A stretch of DNA of 64,000 bases from Bradyrhizobium septentrionale. GTDB taxonomy: Bacteria > Pseudomonadota > Alphaproteobacteria > Rhizobiales > Xanthobacteraceae. Below the pieces are notes generated by a model, which ran no database searches, was not told the DNA's origin, and worked only from the letters and a program-made list of their open reading frames with translations. This document shows, in pieces, positions 63,125 to 64,000 of this stretch (positions within the stretch are counted from its first letter, which is position 1; every line of letters begins with the position of its first letter). Position numbers and translations under genes: made by a program. The stretch covers positions 6,032,501-6,096,500 of the forward strand of contig NZ_CP088285.1 of NCBI RefSeq assembly GCF_011516645.4. Reading direction: 5' to 3'.

Positions 63125-64000
63125 ATGGCCTCGGCACAAGTGATCCGTCTGCACGCCGACGACAGCGTCCTGATCGCACGCGCGAGCCTGCCGCCGGGGC
63201 TTGAGGTGGCTGACGGCGTCACCACGGTCGACCGCATTCCGGCCGGCCACAAGGTCGCGATCAAGCCGATCGCGACAGGTGAGCCGATCAGGCGCTACGG
63301 CCAGATCATCGGCTTTGCAACCCAGCCGATCGCGCCCGGCCAGCACGTGCATACACAGAATTGCGGCATGGGCGATTTCGCCAAGGACTATGCCTATGGC
63401 GTCGACGTCAAGCCGGTGCCGAACTTCGATCTGCCGGCGACGTTCGAGGGCATCCGCCGCGCCGACGGCCGCGTCGCCACCCGCAACTATATCGGCATCC
63501 TCACCTCGGTGAATTGCAGTGCGCATGTTGCCGGCATTGTCGCCGACATGTTCAAGAAAAATCCGTTCACCGGCGATAACCCGCTCGCCGACTATCCGAA
63601 TGTCGATGGCGTCGTCGCGCTGACCCACAAGACCGGCTGCGGCATGACCCAGGACGAGCCCTTGGCGCTGCTCCGCCGCACGCTCGGCGGCTATGCCCGG
63701 CATGTCAATTTCTCCAACGTCATCGTGCTCGGTCTCGGCTGCGAGGTGAACCAGATCGGCGGGTTGATGGCCGAGCAGAAGCTCGCCGGCCGGCTGCGCG
63801 CGATGGACATCCAGGAGGTCGGCGGCACCCGGAAGACCGTGGAAGCCGGCGTTGCCTTCGTGAAGGAGGCGCTCACCGATGCCAACAAGGTCAAGCGCGA
63901 GGCCGTGCCGGCGAGCGAGCTCACCGTGGCGCTGCAATGCGGCGGCTCGGATGGTTACTCCGGTGTGTCGGCCAATCCGGCGCTCGGCGCGGCGAGCGAC
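63125..64000 (+). CDS. uxaA: UxaA-family altronate dehydratase, N-terminal part (runs off the window end)
   Basis: 292 codons are open from ATG 63125, behind GAAGGAGAA, to the window end. The N-terminal SAF domain (VDRIPAGHKVAIKPIATGEP, HVHTQNCGMGDF) is followed by the dehydratase core TRNYIGILTSVNCSAHVAG, HKTGCGMTQDEPL, VLGLGCEVNQIGGLM and LQCGGSDGYSGVSANPALGA. UxaA-type enzymes dehydrate altronate, galactarate or related sugar acids to 2-keto-3-deoxy acids. With the HpaI-type aldolase before it, a dehydratase-aldolase sugar-acid route is inferred. Galactarate dehydratase is the main alternative. Confidence 0.82.
   Translation, partial: MASAQVIRLHADDSVLIARASLPPGLEVADGVTTVDRIPAGHKVAIKPIATGEPIRRYGQIIGFATQPIAPGQHVHTQNCGMGDFAKDYAYGVDVKPVPNFDLPATFEGIRRADGRVATRNYIGILTSVNCSAHVAGIVADMFKKNPFTGDNPLADYPNVDGVVALTHKTGCGMTQDEPLALLRRTLGGYARHVNFSNVIVLGLGCEVNQIGGLMAEQKLAGRLRAMDIQEVGGTRKTVEAGVAFVKEALTDANKVKREAVPASELTVALQCGGSDGYSGVSANPALGAASD

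Noticed and set aside
1..64000. CRISPR arrays, tRNA/rRNA genes, prophage or integrative elements
   Set aside because: I saw no regularly spaced direct repeats, no tRNA-like or rRNA sequence, and no integrase or transposase gene. The repeats here are inverted and scattered.

Overview
The window is about 64 kb of GC-rich DNA from an alphaproteobacterium, most likely Bradyrhizobium or a close relative in the Nitrobacteraceae. I base this on the protein families, the many Liv-type ABC importers and acyl-CoA genes, GC-rich codon use, and several kinds of short palindromic intergenic repeat of a type I remember from Bradyrhizobium genomes. No species can be named from the sequence alone. I see no tRNA, rRNA, CRISPR array, transposase, integrase or plasmid/phage gene. 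The window looks like chromosomal catabolic territory.

Layout. (1) 1-4.05 kb: a threonate/erythronate (four-carbon sugar acid) catabolic cluster, with otnC divergent from ltnD-otnI-otnK and a GNAT gene (cut by the window edge) overlapping the end of otnC. (2) 4.07-6.9 kb: a headless chemoreceptor remnant, then a full chemoreceptor whose signalling domain is nearly the same. (3) 7.05-11.4 kb: an RND pump and its membrane-fusion protein. (4) 11.7-38.1 kb: a long mixed-strand run of acyl-CoA and redox genes (two SCP2-type thiolase-like proteins, one with a Zn-ribbon/OB-fold partner; two acyl-CoA dehydrogenases; three crotonases; two AMP-forming CoA ligases; three SDRs), plus nitronate monooxygenase, a YghU-like GST, a flavin reductase, phosphoenolpyruvate carboxylase and a Tat-exported SMP-30 protein. 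(5) 38.3-44.9 kb: a complete Liv-type ABC importer in one operon with an amidase and a DUF2848 protein. (6) 45.2-47.9 kb: a 2OG-Fe(II) oxygenase next to an AlkB-type dealkylase, then an MFS transporter. (7) 47.9-55.1 kb: a homoprotocatechuate meta-cleavage operon (hpaH-hpaF-hpaE-hpaD, a single-domain hpaG-like gene and a TPP enzyme) with divergent hpaR. (8) 55.1-64 kb: a GntR regulator with two winged helices, divergent from a second Liv importer in which permease and ATPase are fused, followed by a 2-hydroxyacid dehydrogenase, an HpaI-type aldolase and an altronate-dehydratase-like gene cut by the window end.

How the parts fit. Clusters 1, 5, 7 and 8 look like separate uptake-and-breakdown modules feeding pyruvate, succinate semialdehyde, triose phosphate or acyl-CoA into central metabolism, and PEP carboxylase is the anaplerotic enzyme nearby. 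The hpa operon lacks an adjacent aldolase; the HpaI-type gene at 62.2 kb could supply that step but sits in a sugar-acid setting. The intergenic gaps hold at least six copies of one roughly 130-bp inverted-repeat element with conserved arms, other palindromic repeats, and one larger structured repeat at 19.1-19.34 kb.

Nothing here is clearly a wholly new system. The best leads are the tandem winged-helix GntR protein, the LivG with degenerate catalytic motifs in the amidase/DUF2848 operon, the oxygenase-AlkB pair, the crotonase-kinase-DUF6285 operon, and the dispersed structured repeats.
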